64,000 bases of DNA from Homarus americanus (lineage: Eukaryota; Arthropoda; Malacostraca; Decapoda; Nephropidae). Where the stretch lies: the NCBI RefSeq assembly GCF_018991925.1, contig NW_024735503.1, positions 5,207,795 to 5,271,794 of the forward strand, given 5' to 3'. Below the pieces are notes generated by a model that saw only the letters and a list, made by a program, of their open reading frames with translations, made no database searches and had not been told where the DNA came from. Every line of letters starts with the position of its first letter. The first letter of the stretch is position 1. The translations under genes and the position numbers were made by a program. This document shows positions 46,189 to 57,879 of this stretch, one piece after another.

Positions 46189-46720
46189 ACACCAACTGTA
46201 GGAGCATTGAGGCTACCATTATCCATGAACAACTACGCTGGACTGGCCATGTTACCGGCATGGACGACAGTAGACTGCCAAAGCAGCTACTTTACAGTCA
46301 TCTAACGAATAGTATATGTAACGCCGGCGGGCAATTGAAAAGGTATAAGGATAGTCTAAAGACAAACCTGAAAAGTGCCAAATCGACCCCCTCACCTGGG
46401 AGACGATTACTCCGCACCGCAACTCTTGGAGGAGCACTGTACAAGGTGTCAATACTTTCGAGTTAGCCCGACTGCAAACCGAGGCAGACAAGCGCCAGAG
46501 CCGCAAAGACGCTGCCGCCGCCCCTCCCGCACTAGATGGAGCCACCTACATGTGCAACATCTGTGAACGACTCTGTCGGTCCCGTGTCGGCCTCTTTAGT
46601 CACCTTAAAACTCACCAACAAAGGTGACATTATTAATAACTCTTATAATTTTCTCATATCTGGATGATCGTCATACTCGATTCCAAGTGACAGCAAAGTA
46701 GTAGTAGTGTGTGTGTGTGC
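46189..46720 (+). mobile_element. Family C LINE, 3' region (C1, right part)
   Basis: Encodes the post-RT region (IHEQLRWTGHVTGMDDSRLP, GGQLKRYKDSLKTNLK), one frame change near 46395, and a terminal YMCNICERLCRSRVGLFSHL zinc-finger-like end with its stop at 46625. The 3' UTR and (AGT)n(GT)n tail match C2. Position and orientation show it continues the left part at 44741-45071. Confidence 0.8.
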
Positions 46721-46908
46721 GAGAGAGAATGATGCAGTCGCGCAGGTGGAGTTATATGGATGCAGCACAGGTGTGGTGTGCCCTTCCCCACGTCAACCAA
46801 GGGCCCGACCTACCTCCTGAATCACCTCACCAACAGCACCACTTTACTCCACCATCACTTACCTCTACGCAACCAGACTTTTCAGACTTTGCCCACAAAT
46901 ACTATCTA

Positions 46909-47064
46909 ATTGGTCGTTGTCTGGGAGATATTTGCGTGCTTTAAGTGTGATTGGCAAAAATATCGGACCACAACAAATAGACGCTTCGTGATTGGTGAGA
47001 AGCGCATGGGTCACATGTGTTACTCTCACGGCCAACGCACATCTGGTCTTGACTCACTTATATA
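46909..47064 (+). promoter_or_regulatory. Three inverted CCAAT boxes at exact 41-bp spacing plus a TATA-like box
   Basis: ATTGG occurs at 46909, 46950 and 46991, each 41 bp apart, about four helical turns. CACATG E-box-like sequence lies at 47012 and CTTATATAC (TATATA 47059-47064) 60 bp further on. No exon is recognised downstream. Confidence 0.33.
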
Positions 47065-48138
47065 CACTTAGAGACCCATCTGAACAATCTAATCCTAACC
47101 TAACCTAACCTAATACAGTTAAGAATTATGCAGTGGGTTTTTTATCGTAAACCACATAGTGTAGATATTGTTTTTTTTTTTTTTTTTTTACGGGCATTAG
47201 CCCACCCGGGCACAGGTAATGACCCACATCAGGGCCCGGGGGGCGAAAATATAATAATAAATAATAATAATAATAATATCTATTATTATTATCATTATTA
47301 TTATTATTATTATTATTAATATTATTATTAATATTATTATTATTACAACAATTAATAAAATTAGTAGCAAATTAATACTGTAAAAATAAAATAATAAAAC
47401 TAATGAAAATAATAACCATAAAAAATACAAAATTGAAAAAATAAATCAAGAGTGAGAAATTATATACATTATATATGTTGTGTTGTCCAAGACAGAGAAA
47501 CACTTGAGACCCTGCAATTGTGTGTAAATGAGGCAGAAAGTTAGATCAGCAACCTGGGATTTGGTCACATTTTTCGTGATGCCATATGGCAGCAGGGTCT
47601 ACCATTACACAACACATTATGCTTCCAATATCTTCCCAGGCGGTAGTACCTCCCTGTTTGGTAGCTGCCTACTACCTACTACCTTATTTTCATTTGTCAT
47701 ATTTTAGTTTGCTGTTTATCAATAAGTTGGTGTTTTTATATTCCAAATGTACATATGTGCTCACTCACCCAGGTGTTCTCTCGTCCAGGTGCGGTGCTGG
47801 CCTAGTCAGGAGAGTTGAAGGCATCTTACGTGCAAATACGCCAGGTATGTGCTGACTCATACCTGTTCTGTCTTTTCAGTCGCCTTTCTCCGATACACAC
47901 ACTGAGAGGGAGAGAGAGAGAGAGTTCCAGCTTACATGCTCTTTCAAGCATCTTTTACTGACCCACACCTCGCCCTCCCACACGCCTGATACGACTCCTC
48001 CCCTCTTGACATACCTGGTCGTGCAGCTCACTCACAAGGGAGATGTTTCTCTCCCAAACACTCTCAAACTGGGTGTTTCTGGGCGGGGGGTTTAGATGGG
48101 CCCCAGTCCTAATAGGCCCCTACTCTCCCTCCCACCTA
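47065..48138. other. Unassigned stretch with simple repeats
   Basis: (CCTAA)n at 47094-47113, poly-T at 47171-47190 and (TAA)n/(TTA)n at 47246-47345. A GA run lies at 47908-47924. No gene is seen. Confidence 0.5.
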
Positions 48139-49404
48139 TAAGAACATAAGGAAATAAGGAGTCTGCAATAGGCCGGTTGGCCTGTGCATGGCTGCTCCTG
48201 TCGAGAGTTACTACCACTCTTTATCATCCATGAATCTATCTAGCCTCCTTTTAAAACTTTCCAGCGTTCTAGCACTTACTACAAAGTTGCTAAGCTTGTT
48301 CCACTCGTCCACCACCCTATTTGTGAACCAGTTCCTTCCTATCTCCCTCCTAAACCTAAACTTATCCAACTTAAATCCGTTACTACGAGTCCTATTCTGC
48401 TCGGATATTATAAGAACTTTATCTATATCGCCTTTATTGATTCCTTTCACCCACTTAAATACTTCTATCATATCTCCCCGCACTCTTCGTCTTTCCAAGG
48501 AATGCAAGTTTAGTTTCTTTAATCTATCCTGATATGGAAGGTTTCTAAGTCCCGGAATCATTTTCGTCATTCTTCGCTGCACCGACTCTAGTGATATGAT
48601 ATCCATTCTATAATAAGGGCACCAGACCTGAATAGCATAATCGAGGTGCGGCCTGACTAGTGCGAGTTACTGTATAGTTGCAATATGACCTTCTCACTCT
48701 TATTACTTACGCTTCTAGATATAAAACCCAATACTCTGTTTGCCCTATTTCGAACATTAACGCACTGTTTTCTAGGCCGGAGGTCCGGGCTTACAAGTAC
48801 CCATAAGTCTCTTTCACAAGTCGACTTCTCTAGGTTGATGTTGCTAAGGCTGTATACATTGCCAGTATTTGTTATTCAAATATCAGGTACGCTGCACTTG
48901 CTGGTGTTGAATTTCATTTGCCATTTTCCTGACCACTTCTGCAGTTGATTTAAATCCTCCTGTTGTGCATTTGCATCCTGCCCTGAATTAAATCGCCGCC
49001 CTGTTTTGGTGTCATCCGCAAACTTGCTTATGTCACTGCTGGTCCCAGTATCTAGATCGTTTATGTATATTATGAAGAAGAGTGGCAGTACTGACCCCTG
49101 GGGAACCCCAATGGTTACACAGCCCCACTCAGATTTAACACCATCTATGCTGACCCTCTGTGTTCTATCGGTAAGCCATGATTTTATCCAATTTAAAACT
49201 TTCCCCTCGATACCATGAGCGTTAACTTTTCTCAGAAGCCTCTGATGCGGTATTCTGTCAAACGATTTGCTAAAGTCTAAATAAATAACATCGTAATTTT
49301 CGTTGTTATCTACTACCTCAAGACTTTCCTAAAAAATATCAGCAGATTTGTTAGACAAGATTTTCCATTTGTAAACCCATGTTAAGAGTCGTAGATTAAT
49401 TTGT
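48139..49404 (-). mobile_element. CR1-like family B LINE, 5'-truncated (B3)
   Basis: Tail and 3' UTR at 48139-48210. The C-terminal ORF2 frame (48211-48606, 131 codons) is intact. The reverse transcriptase part (48620-49404) carries several frame changes, for example one near 49085 at the PQGS region. Truncated in the fingers at about 49404. Confidence 0.92.
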
Positions 49405-50416
49405 TCCAATTTAAATCATTCTTCCCGCACCCGCATTACCTTACGTCATCAGCAAGTTCATATTTTTCAGTCTTATGTATTTCGATGATATCACCTCACC
49501 ACACCACACCACTCACTTCGTGTTTATGGGTAACTCTTCCTCAGTCTCTCTCAGGGTCAAGTTAATAGCATAGATTCTCAACTCTTCGTCCATCGTCAGG
49601 TATTTTCCTGGTTAATTCCATTGACACTGGCAACAGGAAAGGACGTAAGGTACCCACCTTTGTGAGGCTCCACCATTACCACTAGTGGTTGTAGTAATAC
49701 TAGTAGTGGTTGTGGTTATAGTAGCAATGGTTGAAGTAATAGTACCAGTAGTTGTAGTAATAGTAGTTGTTACGTTTTAAATGCAGGAAAGTGGTTTTCT
49801 TACCGTAGAACTCGGATACCTTCACACTGGTTACTCACCCAGGAGATTATGGTGTATCACTAAGTAGAATTTCACTCTGCTTCCGGCAATTACATTAATG
49901 CATCCATCTAAGTTATTGTTATACTTTGTCATTACTTGGAATAAGATCACAGATGATTGCACTTACGTTTATTTGGCACACTCCATACACTGGACTTATA
50001 ATTTGCATGGATAGGTCAGTCACTCACATTCACGCCACAGTACCGTAAGTTATAAGGGAGAGTTTGTCAACCTGGAGAATTAATCGTTTAGATCTATTTG
50101 GCCGGCCTGGAGTGCTCTTGTAGCAAACAGGGCCTCACCATTGATCACTTCCTTTACAGGATGTGTTAACTTGTCGCTGGACTTAACGAAAATCTCGGGG
50201 ATTTGCACACACAGACTCGTAGCACTGGTAGGACTGTATGGCCCCTGTTCTTAAGTCCGCGGAGCAGGAGGTCTTCTCTAACCCAAGGTCTAAAGCCCAC
50301 TAGCTAAATGTGGTTTTTGAGGCATGAAATGATGAACAGTACAACACTGTCTCACTGACCTGCCCCTATCGGCTGGCTAACATACCACTAATGGAAAACA
50401 TATGTCCAGTTATGGC
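49405..50416. other. Unassigned stretch
   Basis: A degenerate (GTAGTAATAGTAGTGGTT)n microsatellite at 49678-49772. Otherwise nothing is recognised. Confidence 0.5.
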
Positions 50417-53400
50417 TGGCCGGGTAGGGTGTGTCAATTTAGGGGGTGAACTGGCTAAATTGAAAATCGAGTAATTTGGTAGCAATTTATTGTAGTCTTT
50501 AAGCATGCAAAACAATATTCTGGCATAAATTTTTTTTTATAATAAGTCCTACCTACATCAAATGGATTTTTAAATGTACATATTTGTGAATTTATAACAT
50601 AACCAGCGTTTGCACACATGTTACTGTTTCAAGTTTCAAATTATTATATTTTATTATCCGTAGTCTATTTGAAAGTAACCAATGCCTTCATACTCTCTTT
50701 GCTTTGGTTTCTTGTCATCAGTAGTCTGCTTGCTATTTGTGCTTTGATGTAACCTTCTCGCCTCTCGTGGCTGTAAACATGGCCCGCTGCTTCTGTGACC
50801 ATTTTCACACATCTCTCCACACTTTGAGTGTGGGAAGGCCACTTCGGCACCTGCATTGGAGTCTCTTTAAGGTTTCTCAATTCTTGGCTAGTTAGACTTG
50901 TTGTCAATGGTGGCTCTAAGACTTCCAAACTCAAGTCAACCAATTCTGACAATTTGGTGGCATTGACGTTTATTGGGGGAACTTTTCTTGAATGAAACGA
51001 ACAGTCTCCCAACTGGTCGTCATCTATTAGCGTTCCTCTAATCTTTAGAATGACTTCTACAGCCTCGGTTCGGAGATTGGTACATTGACTGCAAAGCATT
51101 GCTTGCAAAACTGCTTCTGATCGAGCATACCAAGCGGACCTTCTTGCCACAGGTAACACGATGTCCCTCACTACCTTCCTCTGTGTTCTTACTAGCTGCA
51201 ATTGAAACAAAAGGTGATTGGGCCCATCCACCCACATAGGATTAAGTTTCACACTAAACCACTGGGGAAGATAAACTCCAATAATAAATTCAACAATTAA
51301 CCTCAAATTCTTCAGCACTTTGCCCTTCAATTCGTGTTTGGAAATCCAAATCCTGCAGAAACGAAGAGCTGTAGTTAACCAACGGCTGTGACTGACAGGT
51401 CCAATCTCCAAGAGAGCCAATGACTGAGGCACTTCTCCTGATCTTATTGCTTGGGCAATACGATAAGCATAGGATTGATCTGTGCTGAGATCTTTGATGA
51501 CTCCTTCAGACAACGCCGGAAGGGGAGGGCCAACTTCGACCTTTGGAAAGGTTGTATTTATTTCTAGTTGTGTTGCTTCATCCAGCATGATGCCAAGGGG
51601 ACCTGACCACTTGTTGTTGCTCTTTGTAGGACCATCAAGTTCCTGGATGAGATGACGAAGAGGTAGCTCGCCTGTATGTAAATCACATACAATCCAAACA
51701 AGTCTTCTTCCTAGTTTTTTTCTCTAAATGCGTCATTACACCCCCCTGCCATCCGGTGTTCACTGCAGTTGAATCTCCACCAACAGCCTGCAGTGAACTG
51801 CCAAGTCCTCTCTCCTGAACCCAACATAAAATATGATCAGCAATGACCTCTGCATGTTTCTTCCCTTCTACTTCAGTTTCGGGAGCAAAGTGAAACAAAA
51901 ACCGACCACCAGGCTCAGAACAGACAGAGTAGTGTTCTTCTTTGATGAGACCTGGAAACTTTCTGTTCACTCCCTCTACTTCTAGCAAAACTTTTGTGTC
52001 ATCTATTCTTCCATCAAACAAAAGACAGGAGAGCCCTCCCTCGCTTAAATCTTTTTCATGCTGATCAGATATTTCCTTCATTATTTTTTCTTGTGCTCTT
52101 CTAATTTTATTATGATCTATCACCAAAGATACATCCTCTCGGCTGATGAGGCCTGCATCTATCCAAGCGGCAGTTGCAATTTCTGCAGCCTCACGAAGTC
52201 CAGCATGGTGGCGAATACTAGCTAAAGCAATGTTTGAAATATTTCTTGTGTTGTATTTCATTTTCTTTGGTAAAGGTTCAGATGGCTCTTTGGAACTATC
52301 ATCTGATGTTGCTTCCTGTTCATCAGAAGAACTATCAAAGAAGTGATAAACATCTTGACACAGCTCTTCCTCTCTTTGGATGGCTTCTTCACTCTTCATT
52401 TTCTTCTTTTGTTCCCTCTCTCGGATTTGTTCTCTCTTCTTGGCATTAGCAATCTGCTTCTTTGTTTCTGAATAATCTATTGAACCCATTTGCATACTTC
52501 CTTGGCCTTCTGCCTTTGTCCTCTGTGCCTTTATAAATTCAAGCTCTAAAACAGGGATCTTCTTTTCACGAGGACAACCACAATCAATGTGGGAATTATT
52601 TTCTCTCTTACCTGAGTGAGAACAGTTGGATTCAGAACATAATTGTATGGAGCACTTGCAGGTCAAAATGTTAAACAGAGTATCAAGTGTGTGCAGAAAT
52701 TCATTTTTCCTGGCCAAGTTTCCTTTACCAAGTGATGTTTCAACTGCTTTGTGCCATAATTTCGTTAGTTTTAGCTCAATAGTTCGACACTGATTAATCA
52801 CAGGTGGTTTGAATAGTGCATTAGCTTTTGTCCATTGATGCAGAAGAGGGACTATCATGTCATTTATGAGTTCTTTATCTGTATAGTTCCTTCTGTCCTT
52901 TGCATTTTTTTCTCGAAGGAGTAACCCTAATCTTAGCATGTCTCTCACTGTTGGAAGTTCTGATACAGGAAGCTCCTTCCCTTTACCAACTAGCAGGCTC
53001 AAGTGGGTTGACAACTGACTTCTTGTCTTCAATTTTGACATCTTCACACTATCTGACAAATAGAAAAATATTTCAATGTTTCATAATTCAATTGTTGTTT
53101 CAAAAATATCAATTTGTTTATCAAAAATGCTGTAACAGAAATAACATAATAATTTCTTAGAACATAATGTTTTATACAATGATATAAGTAACTGCGACAA
53201 TCAATATGCCCTACTTACAATAATTAAAATGTAGAATTCGTCTGGTAGAGTAGGTGCAAGTGCAATGAGAGCAAACCACCGTCTATGATATCTAGAAGGA
53301 GAGTGAGCCGGGCGCCTTATCCTCACGCTTGGTACAAGTCAAAACAAGAATTAAACTGTCCCACACGGAGAGCCTGTTCATGTTCATGTTCTGACATGCA

Positions 53401-53671
53401 TATTGTACACAAGCTATAGAACCATAAAATACTCCATAATCCATATGCTTACATGAGATTAGTTAATATCAAGTGAATAATTCTAATCAAGTCTCATTAA
53501 TTTGTTGAAATACTGATATTTGAAACTTTAAGGTATAATTGATGTAGGTGAGGGTTATTTCAATTCATTTTTGTTTGCTAATCTCAAGTTTAGACATAAA
53601 GAGGCACAATATTTTGACTACCAAATTTGATTTTTAACATGTTGACAAAATTGACACACCCTACTGGCCGG
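50417..53671 (-). mobile_element. hAT-like DNA transposon with TIRs and target duplication
   Basis: Perfect 17-bp terminal inverted repeats: GTAGGGTGTGTCAATTT at 50424-50440 and its complement at 53648-53664. Inverted similarity continues inward (ATTTGGTAG near 50479 and its complement near 53620). TGGCCGG flanks both ends (50417-50423, 53665-53671), a 7-bp direct repeat, or 8 bp if the TIR is taken to start one base later on one side. hAT elements make 8-bp duplications and often start TAGGG or CAGGG. One transposase gene fills the interior on the minus strand. The element body is 3241 bp. Confidence 0.8.
50665..53059 (-). pseudogene. hAT-like transposase, split by one extra base
   Basis: About 796 codons in two frames. 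N-terminal frame (51683-53059): a Cys-rich cluster at residues 134-162 (possible zinc binding), a basic helix at 199-230, an acidic patch at 241-260, a conserved NISNIALASIRHHAGLREAA segment, CLLFDGRIDDTK at 346-356 (first catalytic Asp candidate, D349) and GGDSTAVNTGWQGGV at 427-441 (second, D429). The second frame is open from about 51716 and adds WIVCDLHTGELPLRHL, which contains the hAT C-x2-H motif, SHSRWLTTALRF (RW) and a conserved end, HTQSVERCVKMVTEAAGHV. The break is in an A7 run (T7 on the plus strand, 51715-51721). Six A would join the frames. The family is widespread in arthropods and cnidarians as 'uncharacterized protein', by memory. The start Met at 53059 is the first in frame. 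It may be a recent pseudogene or an assembly error. Confidence 0.78.
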
Positions 53672-53880
53672 TTACCTTATCTCTACCGTAAACAAACATT
53701 TGGGATGGGTTGTGCGGGAGGCCCAACGCAACCCATGACAGTAGTACTGGTTATAGGATCAGCACTCTGGTTACCATTTACTCTTGAGATATTGTCCTTA
53801 ACTACTCAAAGTAACTTCCCTGGTGGTCAGAGGAGGTGAGAGATCATATACATAGGTAAGAACACAGGAGGTCACTGGGA
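53672..53880. other. Unassigned stretch
   Basis: Nothing is recognised apart from a short open frame. Confidence 0.4.
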
Positions 53881-54352
53881 TTACTGTTTAAGATAATATT
53901 GAATTCTCCGAGTGTTTCCAGGCAATGTTTAGTGGCTGTGTGTATGTGTGTGCGCGCGCAAGGGGCGCTTCATTCACCTGGTGTGCGTGCCTTGCCTCAC
54001 ATCTGCGACCCGCTGACTACAAGTTAAAGAGATGGATTACTGTTTAAGATAATATTGAATTCTCCGAGTGTTTCCAGGCAATGTTTAGTGGCTGTGTGTG
54101 TGTGTGTGCGCGCGCGCGCAAGGGGCGCTTCGTTCACCTGGTGTGCGTGCCTTGCCTCACATCTGCGACCCGCTGACTACAAGTTAAAGAGATGGATTAC
54201 TGTTTAAGATAATATTGAATTCTCCGAGTGTTTCCAGGCAATGTTTAGTGGCTGTGTGTGTGTGTGCGCGCGCGCTCAAGGGGCGCTTCGTTCACCTGGT
54301 GTGCGTGCCTTGCCTCACATCTGCGACCCGCTGACTACAAGTTAAAGAGACG
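53881..54352. repeat. Three tandem copies of a 156-160-bp unit
   Basis: Units start at 53881, 54037 and 54197 (TTACTGTTTAAGATAATATT...) and are almost identical except for the length of an internal (GT)n(GC)n run followed by AAGGGGCGCTTC. Confidence 0.97.
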
Positions 54353-55001
54353 GCATTTACCATTATGTTTTACAGTCCATCTGCCATCTTGACTTGATCT
54401 GAACAACATTCTCGCCCGTTTTGCCACCTGTCCTTAAAGCACCTGCCAACACCTGCCATTACCCTCCCCTTCCAGAAGTTATTGATTCTTTACAGGTGTT
54501 AGTGAAAGGGTATGACGCGGAGATGAGGTAGTGTATTCACAGAGACTCTTTCAATTCATTCTGCCGCTATGGGAACCTCTCCTCAAGTTGGCTCATTTAA
54601 CTAACAACAAAAAAGACGACTGCCGTTGTGGCGTCAGAATGACCGTAACCAAACCCGTTTTCTCACTGTAGGAAAAAATCAACACGAAATTCTCTTGAGA
54701 GGATCTGCGTATCTCTGAGAGGATCTGCGTATCTCTGAGAGGATGTGGTGGTAGGGGCGGAGCTACCTTGGGGACGTAATTTCTTTGGTCTGTGCGTAAC
54801 GCTACGAAGGGATTATCCACCCACCCACCGAGGTCAACTACCATGGCTGGTACAGTATGGTACCGCTGTGGTGTTACTCCGTGCAGACTGTATGTGTATC
54901 TATTTAGTGTTTATTTTTCGACGTCTTGAGGAGGAATTTGTGTCATGTGATGGTTTTGATTCTGTCTGTTTCACCAACTTTTATGTATACAAACATACCA
55001 T
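54353..55001. other. Unassigned stretch
   Basis: A 20-bp triplication (GAGAGGATCTGCGTATCTCT) at 54697-54744. No gene is seen. Confidence 0.45.
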
Positions 55002-55121
55002 AGTCGCCCCCTAAAACTATCTTTACTGCAACTCCTGCTATATCGGCACAGTTGTCAAAATCCTTCGTTCGTTACGTCATATAGTCAAACTCAATTTTGT
55101 ATAGATAGTTTTAGAGCGACT
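55002..55121. mobile_element. 120-bp MITE-like inverted-repeat element
   Basis: AGTCGCCCCCTAAAACTATC at 55002-55021 and AGATAGTTTTAGAGCGACT at 55103-55121 are inverted repeats with a few mismatches. TA lies next to each end, compatible with a Tc1/mariner-type MITE. No ORF. Confidence 0.55.
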
Positions 55122-55402
55122 GTACAACATATTTCTTCAATTTATCCTTATTTTATTGAGTATTTCCGAGGTATCATGCTTAGTCAACCAATCCCAAGCC
55201 ATCTTCACCAGCCAAGGCATAGATGTCACAGCTCCATGATCAACCTTAGCCGTTGATTCGCTGGCTGTGATTAAACTCCGACTGTCTGATTGCGTTCGTG
55301 TTGGGAAGTTTTACGTGCATGGTGCTGCGTGCGTCATGGCGGAGACGGCTTTTTTTGATACGAGGTCAAACTGGCTGGCTGACTGTGAGGGGTCCCAAAC
55401 CT
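55122..55402. other. Unassigned stretch
   Basis: A CCAAT box at 55189. No exon is recognised. Confidence 0.4.
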
Positions 55403-55882
55403 TTGATGTGTAGAGGTGTAGTGTTTGTGTGGAGGTGTAGTGTTTGTGTGGAGGTGTAGTGTTTGTGTGGAGGTGTAGTGTTTGTGTGGAGGTGTAGTGT
55501 TTGTGTGGAGGTGTAGTGTTTGTGTAGAGGTGTAGTGTTTGTGTGGAGGTGTAGTGTTTGTGTGGAGGTGTAGTGTTTGTGTGGAGGTGTAGTGTTTGTG
55601 TAGAGGTGTAGTGTTTGTGGAGAGGTGTAGTGTTTGTGGAGAGGTGTAGTTTTTGTGTGGAGGTGTAGTGTTTGTGTGGGTGTGTTTGTGTGGGTGTAGT
55701 GTTTGTTGGGGAGGTGTGGTGTTTGTGGAGAGGTGTGTGTTGTGTGGGGTGTGGTGTTTGTGTGGAGGTGTAGTGTTTGTGTGGAAGTGTGGTTTTGTGT
55801 GGGTGTGGTGTTTGTGTGGAGTGTAGTGTTTTGTGTGGAGGTGTAGTGTTTGTGGAGAGGTGTAGTGTTTGTGTAGAAGTGA
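55403..55882. repeat. 19-bp minisatellite
   Basis: About 25 copies of AGGTGTAGTGTTTGTGTGG with GTGGAGAGG variants. Frames within it are artefacts. Confidence 0.95.
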
Positions 55883-55944
55883 ACCTTGGTGACCCATCAT
55901 CTCGATCAAGCTTCTTTATAGGAGGTTTTTGGAGTAGAGAGAGA

Positions 55945-56257
55945 TGTTGTAGTGGGTGAGTGTGGAGAATTTGGGTGGGTGAGGGTGGGAGAGAGGTGTT
56001 GTAGTGGGTGAGTGTGGGAGAGAATTTAGATTAGGTGGTGGAAGAGGATTTGTAGTGGGTGAGGGTGGGAGAGAGGGATTTGTAGTGGGTGAGTGTGAGA
56101 GAGAGGAATTTGGAGTGGGTGAGGGTGGGAGAGAGGGATTTGTGGTGGGTGAGTGTGGGAGAGAGGAATTTGGAGTGGGTGAGGGTGGGAGAGAGATATT
56201 TGTATTGGGTGAGGGTGGGAGAGAGGTATTTGTATTGGGTGAGGGTGGGAGAGAGGG
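55945..56257. repeat. 30-bp minisatellite
   Basis: About ten copies of GTGGGTGAGGGTGGGAGAGA + GGGATTTGTA with substitutions. It stays open in frame because 30 is divisible by three. Confidence 0.95.
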
Positions 56258-56349
56258 AGGACACCATCAGCATCCTCGTCTGCTCTGCTCTCCTTTTGAT
56301 GTCACTAAATGATGTTGTCCTTCTTGGAGGTCTGTAAGGCTGTAGGTCA

Positions 56350-56370
56350 CACACACACACACACACACCT
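56350..56370. repeat. (CA)n microsatellite
   Basis: About 20 bp. Confidence 0.9.
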
Positions 56371-56461
56371 CTACGTACACTGTTGGTGGCCCAGAAAGAT
56401 AAAGGTGTAGGTGACGTCTGTTCACCTAACTGGCACCTCTTGTGTATACCTGGTAGCCTGA

Positions 56462-56662
56462 AGGTTAGCCCCACCCCTAGCTTATTTCACCTAAAGATTA
56501 ACCACCCCAATGCTGATCTATTGTAATATGACGTAATTTAACCTAACCTAACCTAACCTAACCACCCCAATGCTGATCTATTGTAATATGACGTAATCTA
56601 ACCTAACCTAACCAAATGCTGATGTAATGTAATATAATGCAATGTAATCTAATCTAACCTGA
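56462..56662. repeat. Dispersed motif and tandem 60-bp unit with (CCTAA)n
   Basis: AGCTTATTTCACCTAAAGATTAACC at 56479-56503, followed by two copies of a unit CCCCAATGCTGATCTATTGT + AATATGACGTAATcTAACCTAACC and a diverged third. Confidence 0.8.
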
Positions 56663-57208
56663 CCTATAAGCTGTAAATTTTTCGACCTTAATCGGAAGGT
56701 AAATGTCTGACAAAAGTTTGTGTGAGTTGTGTGTGTGACAGCAGTTAACAGTAGATGTGACCTAAATACTTTGAGTTAGTCTGAAACAGGAAATGCTTGT
56801 GTCCAGTGGTGAGGATGTGGAGCAGCCTGACGCAGACATCCATCTCAGAGCTGGAGTCACCCAGACATGGCGGATCGTCAGTGGAGCGTCGGTAACATGG
56901 CCATAAAGCGTTGGTCCGACATTGTCTCAATTAATTTACATAAGAACATAAGAAAACGACCCCCTGACGGAGACACGATGATCCTCCCCATACTGGCCAG
57001 ATATTTTGTAAATAACATTGATTATGTGTTAAAGGAATATCCTTCCTTCCTTAGGCTTTAGTAAGCCCCTTTATAATATTTATACTGTATATACTTATCA
57101 CACTTGCCAGATGCTTCTCGTGTCATTGTACAGGGGTACCTAGTGACAGCACTAGGATCCCGCTTCCTCTATCAAGGAATAAACAATTGAAATTGAAAAT
57201 TGAACATT
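56663..57208. other. Unassigned stretch with an orphan LINE tail
   Basis: ACATAAGAACATAAGAAAA at 56938-56956 is a CR1-like tail with no body. AATAAACAATTGAAATTGAA just before 57205 may be the 3' end of another element. No gene. Confidence 0.45.
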
Positions 57209-57879
57209 AGAAAATAAGGAGTCTGCAATAGGCCTGTTGGCTTGTGCATGGCAGCTCCTGTCGAGAGTTACTACCACTCTCTATCATCCATGAATCTATC
57301 TAGCCTCATTTTAAAACTTTCCAGCGTTTCAGCACTTACTACAAAGTTGCTAAGCTTGTTCCACTCGTACACCACCCTATTTGTGAAACAGTTCCTTCCT
57401 ATCTCCCTCCTAAACCTAAACTTATCCAACTTAAATCCGTTGCTACGAGTCCTATCCTGCTCGAATATTATAAGAACTTTATGTATATCGCCTTTATTGA
57501 TTCCATTCACCCACTTAAATACTTCTATCATATCTCGCCGCACTCGTCTTTCTAGGGAATGGAAGTTTAGTTTCTTTAACCTATCTTGATATGGAAGGTT
57601 TCTAATTCCCGGAATCATTTTCGTTATTCTTCGCTGCACCGACTCCAGTGAATTGATATCCATTCTATAATAAGGGCACCAGAACTGAACAGCATAATCG
57701 AGGTGCGGCCTGACTAGCGCAAGATATAGTTGCAATATGACCTCCGCACTCTTATTACTTACACTTCTAGATATCAAACCTAATACTCTGTTTGCCTTAT
57801 TTCGAACATTAACGCACTGTTATCTAGGCCGTAGGTCCGGGCTTACAAATACCCCTAAGTCTCTTTCACAAGTCGACTT
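57209..57879 (-). mobile_element. CR1-like family B LINE, left part (B4), interrupted by A2
   Basis: Tail, 3' UTR and C-terminal ORF2 (57271-57777, 168 codons, LYLALVRPHLDYAVQFWCPY to RLDRFMDDREW). The sequence stops after CAAGTCGACTT and continues at 60993 with ACTTCTCTAGGTTGATG, exactly as in uninterrupted B copies. Confidence 0.92.
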
